A stretch of DNA of 63,942 nt from JBHGAV01 sp041946685. GTDB lineage: Bacteria; Acidobacteriota; Terriglobia; Bryobacterales; Bryobacteraceae. The notes below the pieces were generated by a model. It did not search any database. It saw only the letters and a program-made list of their open reading frames with translations, and was not told the DNA's origin. Shown piece by piece: positions 8,071 to 16,295 of this stretch; position 1 is the stretch's first letter; each line of letters starts with the position of its first letter. The position numbers and the translations under genes were made by a program. The stretch spans positions 1 through 63,942 of the forward strand of contig JBHGAV010000019.1 in assembly GCA_041946685.1 (NCBI GenBank), given 5' to 3'.

Positions 8071-8624
8071 GCGGCCTTGGCCTTGTCGGTCACGATCCAG
8101 AGCCGCAACAAACGGCCGGCGGCGTCGCCGGTCTTGTCCGCCTCCCAATCGCCCATGTCGAACACGTGCGACACGATCCTTGATCCCACTTTCAGCTCAC
8201 GCAAGAGTCTTGAACGGAGCCTCACGTTCGCGCTGGACGACAAGTAGAGCGTGACGACCGTGGCATCCTCGACGGCGGCCTCGAAAAGATCGCCCTGCAC
8301 GAAGTCGACCCGGTCGCTCACCCCCGCCTCGCTCGCCCTTGCCCTGGCCAGTTCGATCCACCTGGAATTGATCTCCACGCCTCTCCCGGCCGCCTGGAAC
8401 TTCTGCGCCGCGGCCACCACGATTCGCCCGTCGCCAGAGCCGAGATCGACGACGAAATCGCCCCGGCCGACTTCGGCCAGCTTCAGCATCGCGTCCACGA
8501 CCTCCGGCGGCGAGGGTACGAGGGGCACTTCCTCGCCCGAGGCCGCCGGGGCGCCCAGCGTCAGGAGCAAGACGGGTCCCATTCGGGCAAACCGCCAGAT
8601 CAGTTGGAGAGGACTGAGCTTCAT
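8055..8624 (-). CDS. Exported class I SAM-methyltransferase-fold protein
   Basis: 189 residues. A hydrophobic N-terminal segment (PVLLLTLGAPAASG) looks like a signal peptide ending near residue 30. A Rossmann methyltransferase core follows: motif I is VVDLGSGDGRIVVAAA, the acidic residue ending strand 2 is in GRGVEINSRW, and VDFVQGDLFE is the motif II region. Family members transfer methyl groups from SAM, but SAM is not expected outside the cytoplasm, so the export signal is odd. Either the signal is a membrane anchor facing inward, or the start is further downstream (for example at MLKLAEVG), or the fold has another role. GGGTGGGAAG lies upstream of the ATG at 8624. It overlaps the convergent MBL gene by 16 bases. 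Confidence 0.8.
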   Translation of the reverse strand: MKLSPLQLIWRFARMGPVLLLTLGAPAASGEEVPLVPSPPEVVDAMLKLAEVGRGDFVVDLGSGDGRIVVAAAQKFQAAGRGVEINSRWIELARARASEAGVSDRVDFVQGDLFEAAVEDATVVTLYLSSSANVRLRSRLLRELKVGSRIVSHVFDMGDWEADKTGDAAGRLLRLWIVTDKAKAAYGRP

Positions 8625-8740
8625 GGATTACTTCCCACCCTATTGGCAGTCTACACGACGCTCGCCTGAACTGCCGCCCCTCCCCGCGCCCGGGGCAGCC
8701 GCGGCGCCCGCCGCCGTCGACGATGGGACTCCGGCCGCTG

Positions 8741-9025
8741 TCAAGCGTGATGTGCCGGCGGGTGCCGGTGATGGTGGTGCGAATGCTCGGCGTGGAACGC
8801 CAGTTCTCCCAAACCCCAAGTGAGCAGAAACACGAACAGCGAACCGGTCATCAGGTCAACCGCGGGCCTGTTCCAGCCGAAGGGGTTAGGAATCAACCCG
8901 ATGAACAGGGCCAGCGCCACGCTGGCGATGTGCCACGCCCATGCCCTTACATGGACGTAGTACAGGAGAAAGAGCGCGAAGCCCACAGAGCACCCATAGG
9001 CCAGGACCACCCAGAAGTTGCTCAT
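8741..9025 (-). CDS. Small three-helix membrane protein with His-rich tail
   Basis: 94 residues. Three hydrophobic helices are visible (around FWVVLAYGCSVGFALFLLYY, WHIASVALALFIGLI and LFVFLLTWGLGEL). The C-terminal tail holds eleven histidines (AFHAEHSHHHHRHPPAHHA). The tail could bind metal ions, but the sequence gives no proof. GGAGG sits 5 bases before the ATG at 9025; the in-frame TTG at 9037 overlaps this site and is rejected. The gene lies 111 bases after the SGNH hydrolase gene on the same strand and may be the last gene of that run. I do not recognise the family. Confidence 0.7.
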   Translation of the reverse strand: MSNFWVVLAYGCSVGFALFLLYYVHVRAWAWHIASVALALFIGLIPNPFGWNRPAVDLMTGSLFVFLLTWGLGELAFHAEHSHHHHRHPPAHHA

Positions 9026-9136
9026 GGCATCCTCCAACTGCCAGCCTCATTTTACTCCTGTCCATCCGTATCTGAACCACAAATCGTATGTGCTCTCCGG
9101 CTGTCCGCCGATCGCCGTGCGCTGACCACATTGTCC

Positions 9137-10075
9137 CTACTTCATCAACTCGGCCAGTTTGTCTTTCACCGCGGCGCCCCAGATCTCGTAACCTGGGGCT
9201 GCCGGGTGGAGATTGTCGGGCCGGAAGACGCCTGGCAGAAAGAATCCCTTCTCGTCCAGGAACTTTGGGCCGATGTCCAGATAGAAGACGTGGCGTTGGT
9301 CGTCAAGTCTCGAGATGATCCGGTTAATCTCCGCGATCTTGTCGCGCACCGAATCACCGGGGACCCCGCGCGGGAAGACCGCGAGAAGCAGGATCTTCGC
9401 CTCGGGGAAGTCGTTTCGCATCTCCAGGACGACGGCGCCGATGCCTTCTGCAATCTCGGCCGCCGTGGCCGTGCCGGCGTTGTCGGTCCCGCCCGTGTTA
9501 TTGGTGCCGATCATCAGCATGATCGCCTTCGGCTGGAATCCCTGGCCTTCTCCGTTCTTGAGGCCCCACAGCACTCCCTGGGTGGTGTCGCCGGCGATGG
9601 CGAAGTTGGCGGTCCTGTATCCCCCGAAGTACTTCTGAAAAACCGCCTTGTTTTCGTCCCCCTGCACCCACCAGTCGGTGATCGAATCTCCGTGCAGCAG
9701 CAGGTCTATATTGCCTTTCTTGGCGATCTCGACGAACTCCTCGTGCCGGGCGCCCCTCCGCTGCGCGGTCTGCGTGTACGTGGCCGCCACGTTCAGACGC
9801 GGAGGCTGGAGCACCAACAGCGATTCATATCGCTTCAGCAGCGGCTTATCCGGCGACTGATCAGAGTCGATCAACCGCTTCACCGCCTGGTTGATTCGCA
9901 CCCGTTCCTCCGGCGCCGGGCGCGGGATCGCCACTTCGGGCGGCACGGGCGCCGGCGGGCCGATTACGATCGGCGCGAAACCTCCCCGTGCCGGGGGCGG
10001 CGCCGCGGGAGCCTGGGCGAACGCGAGACCTGTCACGGCCAGGAAGACCACGAAAGCACAACGCGAACGATGCAT
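9137..10075 (-). CDS. Secreted SGNH/GDSL hydrolase
   Basis: About 312 residues. A Sec signal peptide (CAFVVFLAVTGLAFAQ) is followed by a Pro-rich stretch and a helical N-terminal region. The SGNH blocks are all present: GDSITDWW with the catalytic Ser in block I, Gly in the NFAIAGDTTQG block, MIGTNNTGG with the oxyanion-hole Asn, and DNLHPAAPGYEIW with the catalytic Asp and His. The family includes carbohydrate deacetylases and PAF-acetylhydrolase-like lipases. Next to a CE1-like esterase and GH51 arabinofuranosidases, removal of acetyl groups from hemicellulose is a reasonable inference. GGAGGG lies 5 bases before the ATG at 10075. The upstream esterase gene ends 55 bases away. Confidence 0.93.
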   Translation of the reverse strand: MHRSRCAFVVFLAVTGLAFAQAPAAPPPARGGFAPIVIGPPAPVPPEVAIPRPAPEERVRINQAVKRLIDSDQSPDKPLLKRYESLLVLQPPRLNVAATYTQTAQRRGARHEEFVEIAKKGNIDLLLHGDSITDWWVQGDENKAVFQKYFGGYRTANFAIAGDTTQGVLWGLKNGEGQGFQPKAIMLMIGTNNTGGTDNAGTATAAEIAEGIGAVVLEMRNDFPEAKILLLAVFPRGVPGDSVRDKIAEINRIISRLDDQRHVFYLDIGPKFLDEKGFFLPGVFRPDNLHPAAPGYEIWGAAVKDKLAELMK

Positions 10076-10130
10076 GGATACCCTCCTTCCCATCCGACCT
10101 GCTGTCTGCTGATCGCTGTCCTCTGACCGC

Positions 10131-11441
10131 TTACTTAAACAGCATCTGGGCGAACGTGTACAGGCTTCTCCGCCACGTCTGCCACTCATGCGAGGTGCCG
10201 GGAGAAATGTACACGTAGCTGTTCGTGATCCCGGCGGCGACAAGCTGCTCCTGGTGCTTCTTCAGTCCCTCGGGATTCTCGAGCGGCGGTTCCGTGCCGA
10301 AGCTCATGAAGAGGACCTTGACCTTCTTGTTGAATTCCGCCGGGTTCGCCATCTGGCCGTTGTAGATCGTCTTGATGTCGAACGCCGCCGGAGCCGCCGG
10401 CGGCGGCGGGGTGGTTGCCGGAGCGGCTCCCGGGGCCCCGGCACGCCCACGCCCTGGCATGCCTAGCGCGGCTCCGCCGCTGAACAGTCCGATGTAGGAG
10501 AACTTGTCGAGGTTGGCCATAGTGACCGTTGCGGTCTGCCCGCCTCCCATGGAAAGGCCCGCCATGGCCCGGCCGTCCTTGTCCGTCCGTGTGCGGAAGG
10601 TGCTGTCGACCCAGGGAATCAGATCCTTGACCATGAGCTGCCCATAAGCACCTCCAGGGGGACCGCCCGCTCCGGGGCCTGCGCCGGCGCCACGCGGCGC
10701 GCCAGGAGCGCCCACCGCGCTGGTTTCCATGATCACGATGAACGGCTTGATCTTGCCCTGTGCAAGCAGATTGTCGAGGATCAGGTTCGTCCGGCCCATC
10801 TCGATCCACACCCGCTGGTCCTCGCCGCCGCCGTGCTGCAAGTACAACACCGGGTAGCGGGTCTTCACGTTGGCGTCATATCCCGGCGGCGTATAGACGA
10901 ATACCCGGCGCCAGGAATTGATCGACTTGGCGAAGTAATTCTTGATCAGAACGCTGCCGTGTGGCACATCCTTCAAGTCGTAGTAATCGACGCCCGGCTC
11001 GGGGATCTCAAACCCGTTGCACATGTGGCCGTAGCCGATGAACGCGTTGGTGCCCGGGTCCAGCACGGCCGCGCCGTCCACGAGCATCCAATAGTTGTGA
11101 TACCCGGGGCTCTGCGGCACGCTGGTGTAAGTCCAAACGCCGTCGGCGCCCTTGACCATGTCGTACGGCAGTGGCTGAAGCGAATTCTGCCCTGAAGTGA
11201 CAAGGGCGACCTGCACCTTCTGCGCGTCGGGGGCGCGGAATTGGAAAGTCACCCGTGAGTCGGCTTCAATCCGCGGATACTGGACGCCCGGCAGATTGTA
11301 CGGGTTTGGATGGGCTGCAAAGGCGGGCGCGTTGGCGGCTGCCACCGGCGCGGGAACCATTTCCAGCCTCTTCGTTTGGGCATACGAGTTTCCACCGGCC
11401 AGAATGGCGATGGACAAGACACAGATCAATGTACGTCTCAT
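10131..11441 (-). CDS. Secreted CE1-like esterase (enterochelin/feruloyl esterase type)
   Basis: 436 residues. A signal peptide is followed by an N-terminal E-set/CBM48-like beta-sandwich (VTFQFRAPDAQKVQVALVTS, about residues 60-150). An alpha/beta-hydrolase domain follows: RYPVLYLQHGGGEDQRVW, nucleophile elbow GLSMGGGQTA and catalytic His in GTSHEWQTWR. This domain order is found in XynZ/feruloyl-esterase-like and enterochelin-esterase-like proteins. An inserted Pro/Ala/Gly-rich loop lies after the nucleophile. It probably cleaves ester side groups of plant polysaccharide outside the cytoplasm, an inference supported by the divergent GH51 genes. It lies 27 bases after the DUF362 gene and 55 before the SGNH gene, so these three are likely co-transcribed. 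Confidence 0.9.
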   Translation of the reverse strand: MRRTLICVLSIAILAGGNSYAQTKRLEMVPAPVAAANAPAFAAHPNPYNLPGVQYPRIEADSRVTFQFRAPDAQKVQVALVTSGQNSLQPLPYDMVKGADGVWTYTSVPQSPGYHNYWMLVDGAAVLDPGTNAFIGYGHMCNGFEIPEPGVDYYDLKDVPHGSVLIKNYFAKSINSWRRVFVYTPPGYDANVKTRYPVLYLQHGGGEDQRVWIEMGRTNLILDNLLAQGKIKPFIVIMETSAVGAPGAPRGAGAGPGAGGPPGGAYGQLMVKDLIPWVDSTFRTRTDKDGRAMAGLSMGGGQTATVTMANLDKFSYIGLFSGGAALGMPGRGRAGAPGAAPATTPPPPAAPAAFDIKTIYNGQMANPAEFNKKVKVLFMSFGTEPPLENPEGLKKHQEQLVAAGITNSYVYISPGTSHEWQTWRRSLYTFAQMLFK

Positions 11442-11468
11442 AAGCTGCCATCTCCCTGAATAGTCTTG

Positions 11469-12629
11469 TTAGGCGTACTGCGCGAGATCTTCTTCCAGCG
11501 GCGCTCGCCGCCGGCCCAGGTTCGGGGGTAGGTCCAGCATGGGACCTTGCCATTGCAGCATGCGATCGACGTCGGCGTGATGACGGTACTTGATCCGCAC
11601 ATCGGCGATCTTCGCTCCCACGACATCGATCTTGGAAAGGTCCCACTGGCCCAGCCCGTCCTGATAACAGTAGTTGAGGTATCCCGGCCATCCGGCATCG
11701 ATGCCCATACACTCGACACCTACCCGGTCGGCCGCCAGGAAATCGGTCGACGCCAGTGCTATCCTATGCGCCACGGGGGTCCCTGACCAAGGGCCGTTGC
11801 CCTCCATGCCTTCGTAGCCGTCGATTACTCCCAGGCCCCAGTTCCCCATCATTCGCTTGGTCGCGACGTAGAGGTTGTAATTGCCCTGCCGGATGCCGAC
11901 GTGATACTTGCGCCTGTCGTTCTGGGCGAAGGCCGCCCTGACTCCGGGAGGCGGCGTGAGCGTCATGCCCACGACCACGTTCTTGACCGACAGCGTGGCG
12001 ACTACCATGTTGTGGTTCTTCATCACCGAGCAGGAGATCAGGTAGGCGTCGGGGTCCAGCGCCTGCGCCGCAAGCTGTATGGGGATCAGGTGCAGGTCGA
12101 AGTCGATGCCCATCGCCAACTCGTGGCGCGGGCTCTCGTTCACAACGGCCACCGAAAGGTCCAAGGGTTTGTGCTGGGCGGCGATGGACGCCCAGCCATA
12201 CTCGTCGTAGGCCCGCTTCGATGGGACGTTCGCGCAATCGGCCAGCACGACGGGGCCCTTGAAGCGGGGGGCGAGGTAATCGAGGATGCCGTGAATCGCA
12301 TCCGGGTGCGTGGTGCCGACCTGCCGCGACGGGTCGAGCCCATTCGGCTTGATGAGGACGTATTTCTTCCGGCTGAGGCCGGGTCGTATCTGGTCGTCAA
12401 TGGCCAGCAGCGACTCATAGATGTTCTTGCGCCGGTTGTCTCCCTTGATCAGGGAAACCGTCGATCGCTGCGGGGAGTAGCGGAACAGCTTCTCGACGTT
12501 CCCCGCGGCCATGCGCGGGTCCGGTTCTCCACCCCGCCCCTGCGCCCGCTGCGGCGGATTCTGCTGGGCGGAGGCGACCGCCCCCGTGCCGGCGGTAAAG
12601 GCGAGGAACTGCCTGCGGCTGGATGCCAT
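11469..12629 (-). CDS. Tat-exported DUF362 protein
   Basis: About 386 residues. The N-terminus SSRRQFLAFTAGTG is a twin-arginine signal, which usually means the protein is exported folded, often with a cofactor. The body has the DUF362 layout: YVLIKPNGLDPS near the start, then SCSVMKNHNMVVATLSVKNVV, and AGWPGYLNYCYQDGLGQW late. DUF362 chemistry is unproven; the SVKN segment resembles the conserved MKN block also seen in the second complete copy at 36413-37633. The frame is open up to 12785, but the ATG at 12629 is chosen because GGAGG lies 9 bases upstream and the Tat motif follows at once. It begins the minus-strand run with the two esterases and diverges from GH51. Confidence 0.87.
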   Translation of the reverse strand: MASSRRQFLAFTAGTGAVASAQQNPPQRAQGRGGEPDPRMAAGNVEKLFRYSPQRSTVSLIKGDNRRKNIYESLLAIDDQIRPGLSRKKYVLIKPNGLDPSRQVGTTHPDAIHGILDYLAPRFKGPVVLADCANVPSKRAYDEYGWASIAAQHKPLDLSVAVVNESPRHELAMGIDFDLHLIPIQLAAQALDPDAYLISCSVMKNHNMVVATLSVKNVVVGMTLTPPPGVRAAFAQNDRRKYHVGIRQGNYNLYVATKRMMGNWGLGVIDGYEGMEGNGPWSGTPVAHRIALASTDFLAADRVGVECMGIDAGWPGYLNYCYQDGLGQWDLSKIDVVGAKIADVRIKYRHHADVDRMLQWQGPMLDLPPNLGRRRAPLEEDLAQYA

Positions 12630-12721
12630 CGTACGAAGCCTCCTGGACAAGTGTTGCGCCATTGATTGTACACCCAGCCGCGGCGGGCAAGAACAGCAGC
12701 CTGCGAAGTCTGGAGTTGATG

Positions 12722-12727
12722 TATACT
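12722..12727 (+). promoter_or_regulatory. Possible -10 box upstream of the first GH51 gene
   Basis: TATACT lies 43 bases before the ATG at 12771, within the 141-base divergent region shared with the DUF362 gene. No -35 match is seen at the standard distance, so the call rests on the hexamer and position only. Confidence 0.3.
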
Positions 12728-12770
12728 GAGCCTTCCCGCAACTCACTAATTTGGGGGAGACAGCAAGGTC

Positions 12771-14915
12771 ATGAAAAGACGTCAATTCTTAATCGCTCCG
12801 GTGGCGGGCGCCGCCGTCTTGCAGCAAGGAATGAAAGCGGCCCAGGCTGCGCCGGCAAACATACAACTCTCGATTGATGCGGCCAAGCCGGGCGAGCCGA
12901 TCAACCCGTTGATCTTCGGCGGCTACATGGAGCCGGCCACGACGAACGTATGGGCCGAGATGCTGACCGACAGGAAGTTCTCCAATCCGGTTACCGATGC
13001 CGCCCCGCCGGCAAGGAGTGCCCCCGCTGGGTTCATGCGCCGATTCATGGGCGAGCCCTTCCGGCCGGTGGGACCAGCGGGAACGGTGGAGATGGACACC
13101 TTCCGGCCGTTTGTCGGCAAGCACAGCCCGCGCGTGAAGCTGGACGGCAGGGAGCCTCACGGGATTCAGCAGTCCCGCCTGCGCCTGGGCCGCGGCAAGT
13201 CCTACGTGGGCCGCGTCTATCTTGCCGGCGAGGCCGGCGCGAAGGTTGTGGTGCGCCTGGTCTGGGGACCCGGCCCGGGCGACTCGCAGGCGGTCACCAT
13301 CCCGCCGCTGTCGCGCGAGTACCAGAAATTCCCGCTGGCTTTCACTTCGCCGGTCGACACCCAGGAAGCGCGTCTTGAGATTCTGGGCACCGGCGTCGGC
13401 ACGTTCCACGTTGGGACGGTTTCGCTGATGCCCGCCGACAATATGCAGGGATTTCATGCCAGCATGATCCGGCTCTTCCGGGACGCAGGCTTCAAGATGG
13501 CCAAGTGGCCGGGCGGCAACTTCGTCTCGGGCTACGACTGGATGGACGGCATCGGCGATATCGATAAGCGCCCGCCGCGTGGGAGGGAGTCCAACGACGT
13601 CGGGCTTCATGAGTTCGTCGCCTTCTGCCGGCTGCTCGGCGCGGAACCGGATCTGACGATCAATAGCGGATTCGGCTCGGCGCGCGAGGCCGCCGAGGAA
13701 GTCGAGTACTGCAATTGTCCCGCCACCACCCGCCTGGGTAAGCTGCGGGCGGACAACGGCCATCCCGAACCGTTCAACATCCGGCTCTGGTGCATCGGCA
13801 ATGAAATGTACGGCCCCTGGCAGCTCGGCCGGATGTCGCTGAACCAGTACTGGGAGAAACACAATCGCATCGTCGAGGCCATGCGGAAGGTGGATCCGAC
13901 TATCAAGGTCTGCCTGTCCGGGGCGACCATTTGTGAGAGAAGCATCGGCGCCGCCGAGAAGAAGGGCGATTTCTTCCCGAGCGAGTGGGAGCCGCCGATA
14001 CCCGATAAGCTGCCCTGGGAGCTCGGGAGCCACGAGGACTGGACCGGCTGGCTGCTTGCCAACTGCAAAGGCAACGTCGATTTCGTCTCCGAGCACACCT
14101 ACTCGTATCCTCGCCTGGCCTACGACGCGCAGAAGCAGTCCTTCGTGAACAGGGCCGAGGATCCGCTGCCGATCCAGGCGCGGCGTACTTCCAACCGTAT
14201 TGGCGAGGCCATGGAAGTGTGGCAGGAGTACGTCAAGAAGATGCCGTGGCTGAAGGAGCAAAGAGTCAAGTTCATCTTCGACGAGTGGGGTTGCCGCCAC
14301 AACCAGATGGACGCCAACTTGCGGAATGCGGTCGGCGCTCCCCGGCCGCCGGCGATGCTGACTCCGCTTTGCTACGCCCTGTTGATGAACGAGATGTTCC
14401 GTCACTCCGACATGATCGAAGCCAGTTGCGCGACGGGGTCCTTTCGCACCGTGCTGGTTGACGACACCAACGAGGCCGTGGGCTTCTCGGCGGAGGGACT
14501 GGTGATCAAGATCATGCAGACCCACTTCGGTGGAGCCATGCCGGTTCAGGTGGGAGGGAACTCGCCCCAGCAGGCGGTGCCCGGTACCCCGTGGGTGGAT
14601 GTTCCCAAGGTGCCCATCGGAAGCCCCACCTATCCCCTGGATGCGTTTGCAGCTCTTTCCGCCGACCGCAAAATACTTGTTCTTTCGGTAGTCAACCCCA
14701 CCGAATCGGCCCAGGAGTTCTCACCGCGCATTTCAGGGGTCAAGCTCCGCGGGCCGGGCAAACTGTGGCAGATTGCGCCGCCCAGTCTGAATTCGGCGAA
14801 TGAGGCGGGCAGCAAGCCCGTGGTCGAGATTCGCGAGTATCCGCAAACCGCCCTCGGAAGCACGGTCAAGGTTCCGCCCATCAGCATCAACGTATACGAG
14901 TTCGAGATCGCCTGA
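12771..14915 (+). CDS. Tat-exported GH51 alpha-L-arabinofuranosidase, copy 1
   Basis: 714 residues. The N-terminus KRRQFLIAPVAGAAVLQQG is a twin-arginine signal. The GH51 core starts at PINPLIFGGYMEP. After an inserted CBM4-like beta-sandwich (about residues 120-220) the (beta/alpha)8 barrel resumes at IRLFRDAG. The expected catalytic pair is Glu345 in IGNEMYGPW (acid/base) and Glu505 in FDEWGCRH (nucleophile); EHTYSYP near 441 is also conserved. The enzyme should release arabinose from arabinan or arabinoxylan outside the cytoplasm. Copy 2 (16296-18440) is closely similar throughout. Copy 1 differs by losing seven residues, including the Trp of an SMWSNR segment, at RPPRGRESNDVG (270-278). 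It gains a similar number after CRHNQ. The ATG has no strong SD. Confidence 0.92.
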   Translation: MKRRQFLIAPVAGAAVLQQGMKAAQAAPANIQLSIDAAKPGEPINPLIFGGYMEPATTNVWAEMLTDRKFSNPVTDAAPPARSAPAGFMRRFMGEPFRPVGPAGTVEMDTFRPFVGKHSPRVKLDGREPHGIQQSRLRLGRGKSYVGRVYLAGEAGAKVVVRLVWGPGPGDSQAVTIPPLSREYQKFPLAFTSPVDTQEARLEILGTGVGTFHVGTVSLMPADNMQGFHASMIRLFRDAGFKMAKWPGGNFVSGYDWMDGIGDIDKRPPRGRESNDVGLHEFVAFCRLLGAEPDLTINSGFGSAREAAEEVEYCNCPATTRLGKLRADNGHPEPFNIRLWCIGNEMYGPWQLGRMSLNQYWEKHNRIVEAMRKVDPTIKVCLSGATICERSIGAAEKKGDFFPSEWEPPIPDKLPWELGSHEDWTGWLLANCKGNVDFVSEHTYSYPRLAYDAQKQSFVNRAEDPLPIQARRTSNRIGEAMEVWQEYVKKMPWLKEQRVKFIFDEWGCRHNQMDANLRNAVGAPRPPAMLTPLCYALLMNEMFRHSDMIEASCATGSFRTVLVDDTNEAVGFSAEGLVIKIMQTHFGGAMPVQVGGNSPQQAVPGTPWVDVPKVPIGSPTYPLDAFAALSADRKILVLSVVNPTESAQEFSPRISGVKLRGPGKLWQIAPPSLNSANEAGSKPVVEIREYPQTALGSTVKVPPISINVYEFEIA

Positions 14916-14959
14916 TTGCAGGCGCGCGGGCGCAGGCCGGCTGAGGAGGGAATGGACAG

Positions 14960-16177
14960 ATGGCAGAATTGTCGCCGAAGACTGTCCTGCGCCGCGCAGC
15001 CAGTTTCACGGTGAGGGTCGATGAGCACGGGCAAATTGCAGTAGAGTGCCCGCAAGGCGAAGCCGCGTGCGGCGCGGCCCACGGGCTGGCCGTGCTGGAC
15101 GTGTTTTCCACCGCCTTGACCATTGAGGACGCTGTCGCGCGGCTGCGGCCAAGGGTCTGCGGGGTCCACGACTTCGCCGAACTCACCAACACGATCATCG
15201 AGTTGTACGAGGGAGGCGTTCTGTCAGCCGAGGGGGATTCGCCCGGCTCGATCGGCCGGGAGCCGCGCGGCTTCGCGGCTCCCGAATACCATATCTCGAT
15301 GTTGAACGACCAGGCGAGAACGTCCGGGTTTCTCGCCGCCATCAAGGAGACCGTCAAGCCCGGCGACGTGGTGGTGGACGCAGGGACGGGCACGGGGGTT
15401 CTGGCCATTGCGGCGGCGCGCGCCGGCGCGCGCCGCGTCTACGCGATCGAATCCACCAGCATCGGCCAGGTTGCGAAGGTGATGTTCGAGGCCAACGGGT
15501 TGGCGGACCGCATCACGCTTCTTGAGGGCCGATCCACCCACGTCAAGCTGCCGGAGAAGGCGGACGTGCTGATCAGCGAGACCATCGGCAGCTCGCCCCT
15601 GAGGGAGCAGGTTCTCGAAACCTTCCTCGACGCGCGCCTTCGCTATCTGAAACCGGACGCTCGCTATGTGCCCCAGAGACTCCTGGTGTTCGGCATCCCC
15701 GTCGAAATCCCGGCCGCCGACTTGAGCCCGTTCACCTTCACTCCCGGGGACGCCGAGCGGTGGCGCAACGCGTACGGCATGGACTTCAGCCCCCTCGCGC
15801 TTGTGGCGGCCTCGCCCGGACAGTCCTTCCTGGCGAGGCACTCCGAGGCCCGTCAATGGCGGCGGCTGAGTGATCCGGTCCTGCTCTTGGACGTCGATCT
15901 GCGGCGGCACACCGATGCGGCGGTGCACAGAACGGTGCACGCCTCCGCAGCCACCGCGGGCATCATCAACGGATTAACGATCTTCTTCGAACTGCATGTA
16001 AGCCCTTCCGTGCGGTTGAGTACCGAGCCCTCCAGCGCGCCGGAGCCCTCCAACTGGCGGAATCCCGTCGAGATCCTGCCCGCGGCGTTGGACGTCCAGC
16101 CGGGTGACCTCATCGAGGTCACCTACAGGTACAGCGTCCCCGGGCCGCGAGTCGAAGTCCGGACCACCCCTGCCTGA
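14960..16177 (+). CDS. PRMT-like methyltransferase with N-terminal PqqD-like domain
   Basis: 405 residues. Residues about 15-90 (IAVECPQGEAACGAAHGLAV through ELTNTIIELYEGGVL) have the pattern of PqqD/RiPP-recognition winged domains. From 108 the protein resembles protein arginine methyltransferases: MLNDQART corresponds to the helix before the core, VVVDAGTGTGVLAI (137-150) is motif I, and YAIE ends at acidic Glu164. SETIGSSPLRE keeps both double-E glutamates (Glu207, Glu216) at PRMT spacing. AERWRNAYGMDFSPL matches the post-core W..YGxD segment. No THW loop is seen. A protein- or peptide-methylating role is inferred, and the substrate is unknown. GGAGGG lies 9 bases before the ATG. It sits between two GH51 genes on the same strand, 44 bases after copy 1. 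There is no signal peptide. Confidence 0.75.
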   Translation: MAELSPKTVLRRAASFTVRVDEHGQIAVECPQGEAACGAAHGLAVLDVFSTALTIEDAVARLRPRVCGVHDFAELTNTIIELYEGGVLSAEGDSPGSIGREPRGFAAPEYHISMLNDQARTSGFLAAIKETVKPGDVVVDAGTGTGVLAIAAARAGARRVYAIESTSIGQVAKVMFEANGLADRITLLEGRSTHVKLPEKADVLISETIGSSPLREQVLETFLDARLRYLKPDARYVPQRLLVFGIPVEIPAADLSPFTFTPGDAERWRNAYGMDFSPLALVAASPGQSFLARHSEARQWRRLSDPVLLLDVDLRRHTDAAVHRTVHASAATAGIINGLTIFFELHVSPSVRLSTEPSSAPEPSNWRNPVEILPAALDVQPGDLIEVTYRYSVPGPRVEVRTTPA

Positions 16178-16295
16178 GGCTGGGGAAGTGCCCTGTCCCT
16201 GTGGCCGCCAACGGTGGTAAAGTATATGCGAATCCGCAGTTATAGGTGACAGCTTTTTTATGTGACCCCCCGTTGAACAAGGAGAGAACAGCCCT

